Notes under the pieces: model-generated | What the model was told of the DNA's origin: nothing | Seen by the model: only the letters and a program-made list of their open reading frames with translations | Databases searched by the model: none | Shown: one piece after another, positions 1 through 7,979 of the stretch | How the letters are laid out: the number at the start of each line of letters is the position of its first letter | Position numbering within the stretch: the stretch's first letter is position 1 | Assembly: GCA_937944095.1 (NCBI GenBank) | Contig: CALEAC010000067.1 | Coordinates: forward strand, 1 to 32,936 | DNA from: an uncultured Saprospiraceae bacterium | GTDB taxonomy: Bacteria > Bacteroidota > Bacteroidia > Chitinophagales > Saprospiraceae | Reading direction: 5' to 3' | DNA: 32,936 nucleotides | Position numbers and translations under genes: made by a program

Positions 1-1298
1 GGTTGCTGCCCGAATCCTAGATTAAAGTCAATGCCTACAGCATTAAGGTGGCAATAGCTCATTATAGTACCACCCTCACTTGGTATAATAGGATTAGCTG
101 CATCGTAGCAGCTAGAAGGCGTGCCACCCCCATTTGCAATAAATTGGTTACCACAATCATCTATTTGCGTATTATTACCATTCCATGAGCAACTGTGTGT
201 ATGTGGCGAGCCTAAGTTATGACCTATCTCATGTGTGAGTACACTAACAGTCCATGAGTATGATGGTACATCATTGTAACTTGTGTTTATCCCACTATAT
301 CCTGCTCTTCTAGAACTATTACATAAAACACCCAGATATGCAATGCCACCACCACCTTTGATTCCTACAAGGTGAGCTAGGTCACCATTGAAATCTACAC
401 CAACTCTTGAGTGGAATTGCGATAAAAAGTCACCTGTACTTGGACCAGTATATGGATCTTCTGTATCCCATACCAGCACTTGATTTAGTGTGAAGTTAAT
501 TGATTCATTGGCATATAATATTGCTACCTGACTGAAGGCACCAGCTACATAATTATAAGTAGCCGTCACACTTCCAAAATGAGCAAATAGATCGTAGTCT
601 ACTTCAATATACATTCTGAGACAGTTCTCTGGATTAGGAACAACCCGTTGTGTATTAGAATGAGTTTGGAACTTATTTTCTAATTCTCCAGAGAAACAAG
701 ATAGCGTCGGATGTACTTCTAGGTCTTTCTCTTCGTAAAGTATGTATTTGCTAGAGTTGTGTACTTTGCCTATTGTGTAAGTCGTTTCCCCTAGATCTAT
801 AGATCCACTGAGTTCATCATTGAAAATATTGATTGCAACAATGGAGTTGGGATTGTCTTCTGCTACACCCCAATAGAATACCCCGCCAGCGCCACTAGCC
901 TTAGAGCTGGTGTTGGTAGCAGAGTTCATGAAGAAGTCAGCAGAAAGTACATCTACTTTTTGTAATAGTAGTTTGATGGGTTTAGAACCACTGATAGGGA
1001 TTGTCATCTTGAGAAGTTCATCCTTATCTTGATTGATTTTCTGTAAGAAACCTGGTGATAAGATTAACCATTCTTTATTTCCTCTTACGGCTTCATTAGC
1101 TCCAGAGACGCCCACATTTGATTTGGAAAAAGGACTTTGAGAATTAATAGATTTGAAATTTCCTTTTTGCTTTTCAATTAGATCCTGCACAGGTGATTGT
1201 GCATAAGACGATGGGACCGAAGCCAATGTGGCTATCGAAAAGGTCAATGCGAAAACGAAAAAATTTAGAGCTAGCGCTCTACTGACTTTTAACATCAT
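1..1298 (-). CDS. Secreted zinc metalloprotease, reprolysin-like (partial, C-terminus outside window)
   Basis: The reading frame is open from an ATG at 1298 to the window edge, giving about 432 residues. Residues 1-33 form a signal peptide ending SYA|Q. A long propeptide-like region follows. The catalytic motif HEIGHNLGSPH starts at residue 356 with zinc ligands H356, H360 and H366 and catalytic E357. Downstream, TIMSYCH provides the Met-turn. This is the metzincin signature. The segment after the zinc site (THSCSWNG, then IDDCG) resembles M12B-like secreted peptidases common in Bacteroidota. Such enzymes often carry a C-terminal type IX sorting domain, but that end lies outside the window, so the export route is inference. 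Two ATG codons are adjacent (1298 and 1295) and I chose the first. It is preceded by an AT-rich leader rather than a strong Shine-Dalgarno. The 5' neighbour is the DoxX-like gene, 310 bases away. Confidence 0.88.
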   Translation of the reverse strand, partial: MMLKVSRALALNFFVFALTFSIATLASVPSSYAQSPVQDLIEKQKGNFKSINSQSPFSKSNVGVSGANEAVRGNKEWLILSPGFLQKINQDKDELLKMTIPISGSKPIKLLLQKVDVLSADFFMNSATNTSSKASGAGGVFYWGVAEDNPNSIVAINIFNDELSGSIDLGETTYTIGKVHNSSKYILYEEKDLEVHPTLSCFSGELENKFQTHSNTQRVVPNPENCLRMYIEVDYDLFAHFGSVTATYNYVAGAFSQVAILYANESINFTLNQVLVWDTEDPYTGPSTGDFLSQFHSRVGVDFNGDLAHLVGIKGGGGIAYLGVLCNSSRRAGYSGINTSYNDVPSYSWTVSVLTHEIGHNLGSPHTHSCSWNGNNTQIDDCGNQFIANGGGTPSSCYDAANPIIPSEGGTIMSYCHLNAVGIDFNLGFGQQ

Positions 1299-1608
1299 TA
1301 TGTTCTTTGTTTTTTAAATAACTAATTACCCAAAATGAGATAGATAATGACCGGAGTCATTACGAGTGATTCAAAAATGAATCTGAGTAATATTAAGGAC
1401 AGTAGAGGCTCCTATAGTTGTATTCTTGGCACTCAGGCCTGAATACTTCATAATGAGATTAATGATTATTAAAAGCCATTAGCAGGCATTAATACATTAT
1501 CTACAAGGGTACTTTAACGGTGTAAAGATAGATGAGTCTATCCTTCGATGGTGGAGAAACCAACAAACTGTAACCTTTCTTACCAATAGTATAATACTAG
1601 GAACTTAT
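1299..1608. other. Intergenic region with a small hairpin
   Basis: No credible gene lies in these 310 bases. They separate the stop of the DoxX-like gene from the start of the metalloprotease, both on the minus strand. At 1368-1383 a perfect 6-bp stem (GATTCA/TGAATC) closes an AAAA loop. Flanking ATTAC and GTAAT could extend it across an internal loop. A 10-bp palindrome TCAGGCCTGA lies at 1433-1442. Neither has a good poly-T tract on the minus strand, so I do not call a terminator. The region presumably holds the metalloprotease promoter, but no full TAnnTTTG match was found. Confidence 0.5.
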
Positions 1609-3093
1609 TTATTTTATATATTCTGCAGCGACTGATTGGAAGTTAGGTAGTTTATTGATATGCCATTTTTCTAGGACCTTACCATCTTTTAGCAGTACGA
1701 CACCTGGATTGGACCTTACAATTGTTTTGAGCAGTATGTCATCTGCTTGACCATATCTAAGACCGAGACCGGTATCCTGATCGAAGTCTCTTATCTGCTG
1801 CTCGTCTGCACCACCTATAGCCATAATGATTGGTAGACCCTTGCTTTTGGCAGCATCTGTGAAGGTTTTGAGCTTAGTATGCTTAGAAAGATACCCAGCG
1901 TCCCATATGTAATCTGTATATGACTCTTCTTTTTCTTGCAGCGCTTGGAAGGTTTTGACAATAGTGGCTTCTGAGGACCCTGAAGTTAGTACAGTATCGA
2001 TTTGGAAGATCGAGTCTTTGACCATTCTGTTTTTCTCTACTGCTTCTCCACCTTTAAGCTTGTAATTTACGATAAGAAGATTAAGACCAGCTTCCGAAAG
2101 TATTTCATCTGTCAGATCATTTCCATTAGGGTCCTCGATTAGGAAGTCGCTGATCTTAGTCATTTTCATTGTTGGCTCAGACTTGATTTGTTCAGTTACT
2201 TTGTAGGTGCCTTTGTACTTTTTATAATTGCTGAGATACTCATTATTTTCTAGCACGACTTCCTCTCCTGACTCTACGTTTTCGAGTCTCCAGTGCGTGA
2301 TTTTAACTTGTCCTGCAGCTTCTTTTTCCTTTGCCATTTGGCTTCTAATATCTGCGCCTTCGTAGAATGGACGAAAATCAGCATGCGGTAAGTTCCATGC
2401 GAAATTATTAATACAATATACAAGTAAGCCTAAGGTGCTCAGAACAACTAAGCCCCATCTAACAGGCTTATTAAAGACCTGGTGCATGGTTTTGTGTCTA
2501 AGCAAAAAGAAGATAGCAGGTAATAACAAGAAGACATCCTTCAGGAAAGATGTGTATGGTTCTAGCTTGATGAAGTCGCCAAAACAACCACAATCAGTTA
2601 CTTTCATATTATTCTTATCATAAGCTGCCCAACTGCCGAAGTCAAAGAAATTGCCATTGTTCGGTACATAGCCAGTGAGGTACGTAAAGCCAGTCAGAAA
2701 GGTGAAAAACAGGACAAGTAAGAAGAATATCCAGCTGGTCATTTTTCTTTTCAAACCGATTATCAACATGAGACCTAGAACAATCTCTAAGACGATCATG
2801 AATACCGAGAAAGAAACAGCATGCTCAGAAAGCATGGGAAATAAGGGCGCAAGGAATTTCATCCAAGTCGCTGCAAAAGTACTTTCGAATTCGGCAAAGT
2901 ATTGCTCCATCTTATAGGCTGTCCCTAAGGGGTCGACGGCCTTGACCCAACCAGAGAATAGAAATAGGACACCACAATAGTTTTGCAAGAAACTCATCCA
3001 GATAGACTTAGTGTTTTTCATCGCAAAGACCATCACTAGGGTTAGTATAATTGCAGCGATGCCGATATTGGTTAATAGAGTTGTAAGTGTCAT
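1609..3093 (-). CDS. DoxX/MauE-like membrane protein with thioredoxin-like C-terminus (BT_3928 family)
   Basis: This 494-residue protein is membrane-bound at the N-terminus. About six hydrophobic segments lie between residues 5 and 230. A conserved CGCFGD motif (C168, C170) sits before the segment at about 186-200, as in MauE/DoxX-type redox membrane proteins. The C-terminal part (about 335-494) is soluble. It looks thioredoxin-fold-like, including the NPGVVLLKDGKVLEKWH stretch, but it has no CxxC pair, so a classical thiol exchange there is unlikely. The gene follows the DUF1599 gene by 10 bases on the same strand. I recall this pair as recurrent in Bacteroidota, often next to triosephosphate isomerase, which is absent here. 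ATG start at 3093. The function is not known; a periplasmic redox or electron-transfer role is inference. Confidence 0.82.
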   Translation of the reverse strand: MTLTTLLTNIGIAAIILTLVMVFAMKNTKSIWMSFLQNYCGVLFLFSGWVKAVDPLGTAYKMEQYFAEFESTFAATWMKFLAPLFPMLSEHAVSFSVFMIVLEIVLGLMLIIGLKRKMTSWIFFLLVLFFTFLTGFTYLTGYVPNNGNFFDFGSWAAYDKNNMKVTDCGCFGDFIKLEPYTSFLKDVFLLLPAIFFLLRHKTMHQVFNKPVRWGLVVLSTLGLLVYCINNFAWNLPHADFRPFYEGADIRSQMAKEKEAAGQVKITHWRLENVESGEEVVLENNEYLSNYKKYKGTYKVTEQIKSEPTMKMTKISDFLIEDPNGNDLTDEILSEAGLNLLIVNYKLKGGEAVEKNRMVKDSIFQIDTVLTSGSSEATIVKTFQALQEKEESYTDYIWDAGYLSKHTKLKTFTDAAKSKGLPIIMAIGGADEQQIRDFDQDTGLGLRYGQADDILLKTIVRSNPGVVLLKDGKVLEKWHINKLPNFQSVAAEYIK

Positions 3094-3103
3094 TTCCTAA
3101 GTA

Positions 3104-3655
3104 TTATAATTTTTGTTTTTTAGAATTTAGAATCAAGGCAAACACAGCATAGTTAAGCATGTCTTGATAATTGGCTTTCAGACCTTCGGAGATTTGAGTC
3201 TGACCATCGTTTTCTTCTATTTGTTTTATTCTGAGCAGTTTCATCAGGATCAAATCTGTGATGCTACTGACTCTCATATCACGCCAGGCTTCTCCATAAT
3301 CATGATTCTTACGCAGCATCAGATTTTTGGTTTCAGCGACGAGCTCATTGTATTTGTGCTTGGCTAGGTCCGCAGCCATTTCATAACCTGAATCAGTGAC
3401 TGGTACATTAAGTTGTATCATCGCCATTATACAATAGTTGATGATACCTATAAATTCTACATCTTCACCTTCTTCGACTTGTTTAGTTTGTTTTTCTTGT
3501 ATACTTCTAATCCTCGAAGCTTTGATAAATATCTGATCAGTTAGAGAAGATGGTCTGAGTATGCGCCATGCGGTACCATAATCAGAGGTTTTGAGCTCGA
3601 ATATCTTTCTAGCTTCAGCTATGACTGCGTCATATTCTCTGTCAGTGTTATCCAA
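3104..3655 (-). CDS. DUF1599 protein (nucleotide modification associated domain 1), two tandem copies
   Basis: This is a 183-residue soluble protein made of two homologous units, about residues 8-81 and 102-176. Each has a DYG motif (D25-Y26-G27 and D119-Y120-G121) followed by AWR, then an S-S-[LI]-T-D segment, a basic R-I-[RK] helix and a hydrophobic NYxxxAxI end. The pattern matches DUF1599, a family linked by comparative genomics to nucleotide modification; no biochemical role is established that I can name. The start is TTG (3653-3655), since no ATG lies near the N-terminus and domain 1 begins at once. It is the first gene of the operon with the DoxX-like gene. A TATATTTG element lies just upstream at 3672-3679. 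Confidence 0.85.
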   Translation of the reverse strand: MDNTDREYDAVIAEARKIFELKTSDYGTAWRILRPSSLTDQIFIKASRIRSIQEKQTKQVEEGEDVEFIGIINYCIMAMIQLNVPVTDSGYEMAADLAKHKYNELVAETKNLMLRKNHDYGEAWRDMRVSSITDLILMKLLRIKQIEENDGQTQISEGLKANYQDMLNYAVFALILNSKKQKL

Positions 3656-3671
3656 TTCGACTAATTTGTAG

Positions 3672-3679
3672 CAAATATA
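3672..3679 (-). promoter_or_regulatory. Putative Bacteroidota -7 element (TATATTTG) for the DUF1599 operon
   Basis: On the minus strand this reads TATATTTG, an exact match to the Bacteroidota -7 consensus TAnnTTTG. It lies 16 bases upstream of the TTG start, so the leader would be very short. No convincing TTTG -33 element is visible at the expected distance. A GC-rich 10-bp palindrome (3681-3690) occupies the adjacent spacer. Confidence 0.45.
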
Positions 3680-3680
3680 A

Positions 3681-3690
3681 GGCCTAGGCC
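3681..3690. promoter_or_regulatory. Palindrome GGCCTAGGCC next to the -7 element (candidate operator)
   Basis: A perfect 10-bp palindrome, GC-rich in an otherwise AT-rich gap, lies one base upstream of the putative -7 element of the DUF1599 operon. Its position in the -7/-33 spacer would suit a repressor site, but this is inference from placement only. Confidence 0.25.
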
Positions 3691-3889
3691 ACTAAATACT
3701 AATTTTTATATAATTTATAAATAACTGATAATTAGTATGTTATATCTATTATTGTTGTTAAGTATCGATATTTGATGCTTAGAACAAAGTTCTTATTATT
3801 ATGACAATTGGTTATTAATAGCTATTGACTAAAAACTGAATGATCTGTTAATCTTTATCCTCATAATTACCAATGTATTACTAGCCATA

Positions 3890-4696
3890 TTGTTTAGGTT
3901 ATTACCTAAGTATAAGGTCAGTAATTTGCATGCCATCATCGTTAATTATTTTACCTGTTTTATTGTAGGCTCATTGGTTGCTGGTGAAAGTCCACTTTCG
4001 CTGGATATGGTTTCTAGTAGTTGGTTTCCCTATGCTCTCTTCTTAAGTCTATGTTTCATTTTTTTCTTTAATGTAACCGCATATACTGTTCAGAAAGTCG
4101 GCATCGTTGTCACCGGAATATTCCAGAAGTTATCACTCGTTGTCCCTGTGATTCTTGGATTACTCGTATTCCAGGAAACCTCATCAACTACCAAGATTAT
4201 TGGAATTCTACTGACGCTCATCGCTATTGTCTTAATTAATATTAGACTGGAAACTGAAGCAGATGAGAATTTCAAAAGGTATTGGTATTGGCCCTTGTTG
4301 GTTTTTTTTGGCAGTGGTCTTATTGAAGCGATATTGTTTTATACACAAGAAACAGGTAAGGTTGTCGATACTGGCGTTCAGTTTGTCACCACTCTGTTTT
4401 TAATGGCGGGCTGTTGGGGCTTGATATATAGTTTGGTTACTAATCAGTTTCGGTTTAGTAAGAGAGAGGTCATATTTGGAATTTTGATCGGTGTACCTAA
4501 CTTCTTTACTATTTATTTAATCATACGTGGCTTAGAACTTGGTTGGGATGGGTCTGTATTATTTCCGCTCAATAATGTCGGTGTAATCCTCGTCACAGCA
4601 CTTATTGGCATTTTCTATTTTAGAGAACGAATGAATCTTATTAATTACATAGGTCTGGCTGTCTCCCTAGTCGCTATACTCCTTATATCAATGTAG
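3890..4696 (+). CDS. EamA/DMT-family transporter
   Basis: At least 268 residues, almost entirely hydrophobic, with about nine to ten transmembrane helices arranged as two EamA halves. The PVILGLLVFQE segment in the first half and the IGIFYFRERMNLINYIGLAVSL segment at the end are the usual EamA helix signatures. It is an inner-membrane drug/metabolite exporter-type protein; the substrate cannot be read from sequence. The only standard start is TTG at 3890, yet the frame stays open back to 3833. The upstream codons (LIFILIITNVLLAI) complete the expected first helix before FRLLPKYKV. The true start is probably upstream at a non-standard codon, for example CTG at 3845 or 3836. Its stop overlaps the GTG of the next gene by one base. 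Confidence 0.85.
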   Translation: MFRLLPKYKVSNLHAIIVNYFTCFIVGSLVAGESPLSLDMVSSSWFPYALFLSLCFIFFFNVTAYTVQKVGIVVTGIFQKLSLVVPVILGLLVFQETSSTTKIIGILLTLIAIVLINIRLETEADENFKRYWYWPLLVFFGSGLIEAILFYTQETGKVVDTGVQFVTTLFLMAGCWGLIYSLVTNQFRFSKREVIFGILIGVPNFFTIYLIIRGLELGWDGSVLFPLNNVGVILVTALIGIFYFRERMNLINYIGLAVSLVAILLISM

Positions 4697-5340
4697 TGAA
4701 GATGTCAGATTATTACAATAGTATTAACGATGAGGCTTATGCGGATTATAGTGACAGGGGCTCTAAGTTTCATGCTTATTTGTTTCCTATTACAGTTAGA
4801 GCAGACCTCGAAGCAAGAATAGCTCAACTCAAGTCAGCTCATCTCAAAGCGAGGCACCATTGTTATGCTTACAGGTTGCTTGGTGGTGTAGATTTTAGTA
4901 GTGATGATGGGGAACCTTCAGGCAGCGCAGGTAAGCCTATTTTGAATCAACTTCTTAGTAACGACCTAGTCGATGTGGCTTGTGTTGTAGTTAGATACTT
5001 TGGAGGCACTAAGCTTGGTGTATCAGGTCTAATTAATGCCTACAAGAGTAGTGCAAAGTATGCTATCGAGGAAGCTAAGATTATAGAAAAATCCATTACC
5101 AAGGAGTTGGTCTGTTCTTTTGATTATGCTATTATGGGTACTGTAATGGATAGTGTGAAACAGCTAGGTATCTACATAAAGGCTAAGCGCTTAGACCAAA
5201 ATCCTCAAATAATATTGGAGGTGCCAGCTTCTGAAGCAGAGAGTACAAAAAATAGGTTACTAGCTAAACTACTTAATAGATCTGTCGAAGATATCGAATC
5301 GGATACGATCTATCCTGGTCTAAAGATCACTTTCGACTAA
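4696..5340 (+). CDS. yigZ: IMPACT/YigZ-family protein
   Basis: A 214-residue protein of the IMPACT (UPF0029) family. The N-terminal domain carries the family hallmarks: RHHCYAYRL, DDGEPSGSAGKPIL and VVVRYFGGTKLGVSGLI (about residues 53-115). The C-terminal part (about 140-210) fits the ferredoxin-like DUF1949 domain. Eukaryotic IMPACT regulates GCN2; the bacterial role is unclear. I place the start at the GTG at 4696, which overlaps the TAG of the EamA gene by one base and suggests translational coupling. ATG at 4702 is an equally good alternative and would remove only two residues. The 3' end overlaps the convergent permease gene by 14 bases. Confidence 0.9.
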   Translation: MKMSDYYNSINDEAYADYSDRGSKFHAYLFPITVRADLEARIAQLKSAHLKARHHCYAYRLLGGVDFSSDDGEPSGSAGKPILNQLLSNDLVDVACVVVRYFGGTKLGVSGLINAYKSSAKYAIEEAKIIEKSITKELVCSFDYAIMGTVMDSVKQLGIYIKAKRLDQNPQIILEVPASEAESTKNRLLAKLLNRSVEDIESDTIYPGLKITFD

Positions 5341-6868
5341 GAGTCTTTTTTAGCCTCAGCCAAAAGGTCTTAACGAAATTGAAATCTGAATCCTTGAGTG
5401 CCAAATAGGTGATGATGATGGCAAAAGGAATTAACACCAGATTGGGTAACCAAGCGGCCAGTATAGGTGAGAAATCACCAGTTTTAGTCAGTTTTTCTCC
5501 CATAATCTTCATGATCATGAAGAGCATGAAGAATACGATAGCAATGAGTAAGGGATAGCCATATCCGCCTTTTTTCACTATAGACCCAAGCGGCGCTCCA
5601 ATAAATAGAAATACGATACAGACAAAAGCCCAACTGAATTGTTGGTGTAACTTTAGTAGATATCTGGTCTTGTTGATATTGATACCTCTTTCTTCACGCA
5701 GCACATAGTTGACTCGGTCTCGACTTTTTTCAGATAGAGCCTTTGCTCTTTTGAGCAAAGTCCGTTCGGTCTTTTTCGAAAATGTTGTAGCAAGTGAGCG
5801 TTGTTCAGCCAAGTCCAAATTGGCTAATTGTTGATAATGGTCGACCTCTCTCTTCAGCGTATTCTCTTTGACCATTCTATCTTTTTTCTTTATGGCCATT
5901 GAGATTTTGGAGGGTAAGGTTGCCTTTCGTTTATCTTTTATATTTTTTGTGTTTTTGTCTTCCTTTTTTTCTTCTTCGATATTTAGTAGGTTACCAAAGT
6001 TGAAATAGTTAGAAGTAATATTCTTTTGGAACTTTACATCCATAGAGTCGATACCGTCCTGAAGTTGCCTTGCATTGAGATGATCATATCGATTCCGTGA
6101 TTGGTTAATATCCTGAGCCTCGAAGTCAAAATCGGACATATCAAAGTTCTTAGTCCATTTCTCAAATCTTGTTCTGACGAAGGGTCTAGAATCCTTGTCA
6201 GAATTCGTCGTAAGTTCTCTATACTGTTCACCATCGATGAGGTCCATCACTAGTCTATTCTCACCTTCTGGACTATACATCTTGCCTGACTTAGCGACTA
6301 ACATACTGAGACGCTTCTTGTCAGGATCAGACGTATCATATATCAAGATGTCTTCTATTTGTTCTCCATCTTGATGTTTCTTACCTACTCTGATTGTATA
6401 GTTCTTGAAGTCATCAGCAAATATGCCCTCTTCTATATTTAGAGTTGGGTCTTGTTTTTTGACAGCAACAAATCTCTTATAGAATTTGAAGTTAGCTCTC
6501 GGCTTAAGATAATTAGAAGAGAATAATGAGAATAGGGCTGTAAAGACGGCAATAGCGGAACCCGCCATCATAATTCGAATTAGAGAGATGCCTGCAGACT
6601 TCATACTCGATAATTCATACTTCTCTGCTAGGTTACCAAAAACCATAACTGATGAGATCAGAATAGTCACAGGTACAGCCTCAGGTATCATCCTCACAGC
6701 GAAGTAAAAGATTAACTCCAGCAAGACGCCTAATGATATGCCTTTGCCAACGAGATTATCTATGTACTTCCATAGAAATTGCATGACTATGGCGAATTCA
6801 GCCACAAAGAATGACATGAAAAAAGGGGGAATAAAATCCCGTAATATGAGTTTATCTATTTTTTTCAA
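5327..6868 (-). CDS. LptF/LptG-family lipopolysaccharide export permease
   Basis: A 513-residue inner-membrane protein of the YjgP/YjgQ (LptF/LptG) family. The N-terminus starts MKKIDKLILRDFIPPF, typical of this family in Bacteroidota. Three helices lie within about residues 13-125, a large periplasmic domain follows, and three helices close the protein (about 408-495). Family members work with LptB and LptC to pull LPS from the inner membrane to the outer membrane. The central region has a very charged, lysine-rich insert (about 285-345), which I would expect to be flexible. The start is TTG at 6868, chosen because the family N-terminus begins exactly there. I cannot tell LptF from LptG. It is divergent from the sigma factor gene. 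Confidence 0.9.
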   Translation of the reverse strand: MKKIDKLILRDFIPPFFMSFFVAEFAIVMQFLWKYIDNLVGKGISLGVLLELIFYFAVRMIPEAVPVTILISSVMVFGNLAEKYELSSMKSAGISLIRIMMAGSAIAVFTALFSLFSSNYLKPRANFKFYKRFVAVKKQDPTLNIEEGIFADDFKNYTIRVGKKHQDGEQIEDILIYDTSDPDKKRLSMLVAKSGKMYSPEGENRLVMDLIDGEQYRELTTNSDKDSRPFVRTRFEKWTKNFDMSDFDFEAQDINQSRNRYDHLNARQLQDGIDSMDVKFQKNITSNYFNFGNLLNIEEEKKEDKNTKNIKDKRKATLPSKISMAIKKKDRMVKENTLKREVDHYQQLANLDLAEQRSLATTFSKKTERTLLKRAKALSEKSRDRVNYVLREERGININKTRYLLKLHQQFSWAFVCIVFLFIGAPLGSIVKKGGYGYPLLIAIVFFMLFMIMKIMGEKLTKTGDFSPILAAWLPNLVLIPFAIIITYLALKDSDFNFVKTFWLRLKKTLSRK

Positions 6869-6979
6869 CTTACTATAGCAAGGTTCATACAGATGGTAGG
6901 GCTATATTAGTCCTCAAGATTATAAAATTATTGGCTTTTGTGTAACAAAAGCAGCTATACCACCGTCAAGAAGGAGTTA

Positions 6980-7480
6980 ATGCAGATCAAAGACTTTAAC
7001 GTTTTAGTTGATAAAATGAAGGATAAGATGTACCGTCTTGCCCTACGAGTAGTCAGAAACGAAGAAGATGCCCACGAAGTTGTGCAAGAATCTTTTATCA
7101 AAGTGTGGAAGAAACGAGAAAAAATCGCCGAAGTCGATAATAAAGAGGCTTACTGTATGACAATAGCTAGAAATATGGCAATTGACCTACTACGCGCTAA
7201 GAAAATGAGCATCTCTGATATAGATGAGCACTATGATATAGAGACTAAAACGGCCAATCCTGAAAATGCCTTAGTTGCTAAGGATCAGTATGTCGATTTA
7301 TTAAAGATTATCGATACACTCCCAGAAAGTCATAAGCTGGTCATTCATCTTAGGGATATAGAAGGATACACCTATAAGGAGATAGCTGAGTTGACCGATT
7401 TTTCAGTAGAAAAGGTAAAAGTCTATCTCCATAGAGCTAGAACACGTTTAAGACAAATTATTAAAAATAGACCATCGTGA
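6980..7480 (+). CDS. ECF-type RNA polymerase sigma factor
   Basis: The protein is 166 residues from the ATG at 6980. The sigma-2 region contains YRLALRVVRNEEDAHEVVQ and FIKVWKKREKI. The sigma-4 region near the C-terminus reads LPESHKLVIHLRDIEG, then YTYKEIAELTDFSVEKVKVYL, a helix-turn-helix, and ends RARTRLRQII. There is no sigma-3 domain, as expected for the ECF group. A TTG at 6938 would add 14 residues. I prefer ATG 6980 because AAGGAG precedes it and the homologous region begins there, though the spacing of three bases is short. The next gene starts within the stop codon (GTGA overlap) and encodes a likely anti-sigma protein, so the pair is probably co-translated and mutually regulating. 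Confidence 0.93.
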   Translation: MQIKDFNVLVDKMKDKMYRLALRVVRNEEDAHEVVQESFIKVWKKREKIAEVDNKEAYCMTIARNMAIDLLRAKKMSISDIDEHYDIETKTANPENALVAKDQYVDLLKIIDTLPESHKLVIHLRDIEGYTYKEIAELTDFSVEKVKVYLHRARTRLRQIIKNRPS

Positions 7481-7953
7481 ATTATAACCATAATGCTCTG
7501 ATAGAGAAATACTGGGCTGGAGAATCCAGCTTAGAGGAAGAGCAGATTATACGCGATTACCTTGCCTCAGACAAGGTCAGTTCTGAACATCAGGATCTCA
7601 TACAACTGTTCAGTCTATTCCAGCAGCAAAGTCATGTGACTCTAACTAAGGATATCGATCGCCGTCTTTTCATAAATGAAGAGAACGACCACCAAGAAAC
7701 CAAAGTACGTCGTCTATGGCCAAGAATGGCAGCTGTTGCTGCAAGCGTCGCGATACTTATGCTTGTTACTTTTAGTTACATCCAAAAGACCGAGACTGCA
7801 ACTGTGCAATATGCAGAAGTCGAAAATGCCGAAGAAGCATTAGAAATAACGATGGAAGCCCTAGCCTACCTAGGTCACAATTATGATAAGGGTACTAGCT
7901 CGATTAAGCATCTAAAGCAGCTAGAGAAAACCAACGTATTCAGTTTCAATTAA
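7477..7953 (+). CDS. Putative anti-sigma factor, single-pass membrane protein
   Basis: 158 residues with a soluble N-terminal part (1-80), one transmembrane helix (about 84-102) and a short outer tail rich in Glu and Ala. The N-terminal IEKYWAGESSLEEEQIIRDYL resembles the short anti-sigma N-termini that accompany ECF factors in Bacteroidota. No zinc-binding HxxxCxxC motif is present, so it would be a non-ZAS type. The GTG start at 7477 overlaps the sigma factor TGA. The anti-sigma assignment rests on context and topology more than on a recognised domain. The DUF4252 gene follows 26 bases later. Confidence 0.72.
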   Translation: MNYNHNALIEKYWAGESSLEEEQIIRDYLASDKVSSEHQDLIQLFSLFQQQSHVTLTKDIDRRLFINEENDHQETKVRRLWPRMAAVAASVAILMLVTFSYIQKTETATVQYAEVENAEEALEITMEALAYLGHNYDKGTSSIKHLKQLEKTNVFSFN

Positions 7954-7979
7954 ACACTAACAAGAGATAAAATTTAAAA

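Noticed and set aside
1357-1390. Hairpin upstream of the metalloprotease as a terminator or riboswitch
   Set aside because: Short stem, no poly-T tail in the needed direction and no recognisable riboswitch core.
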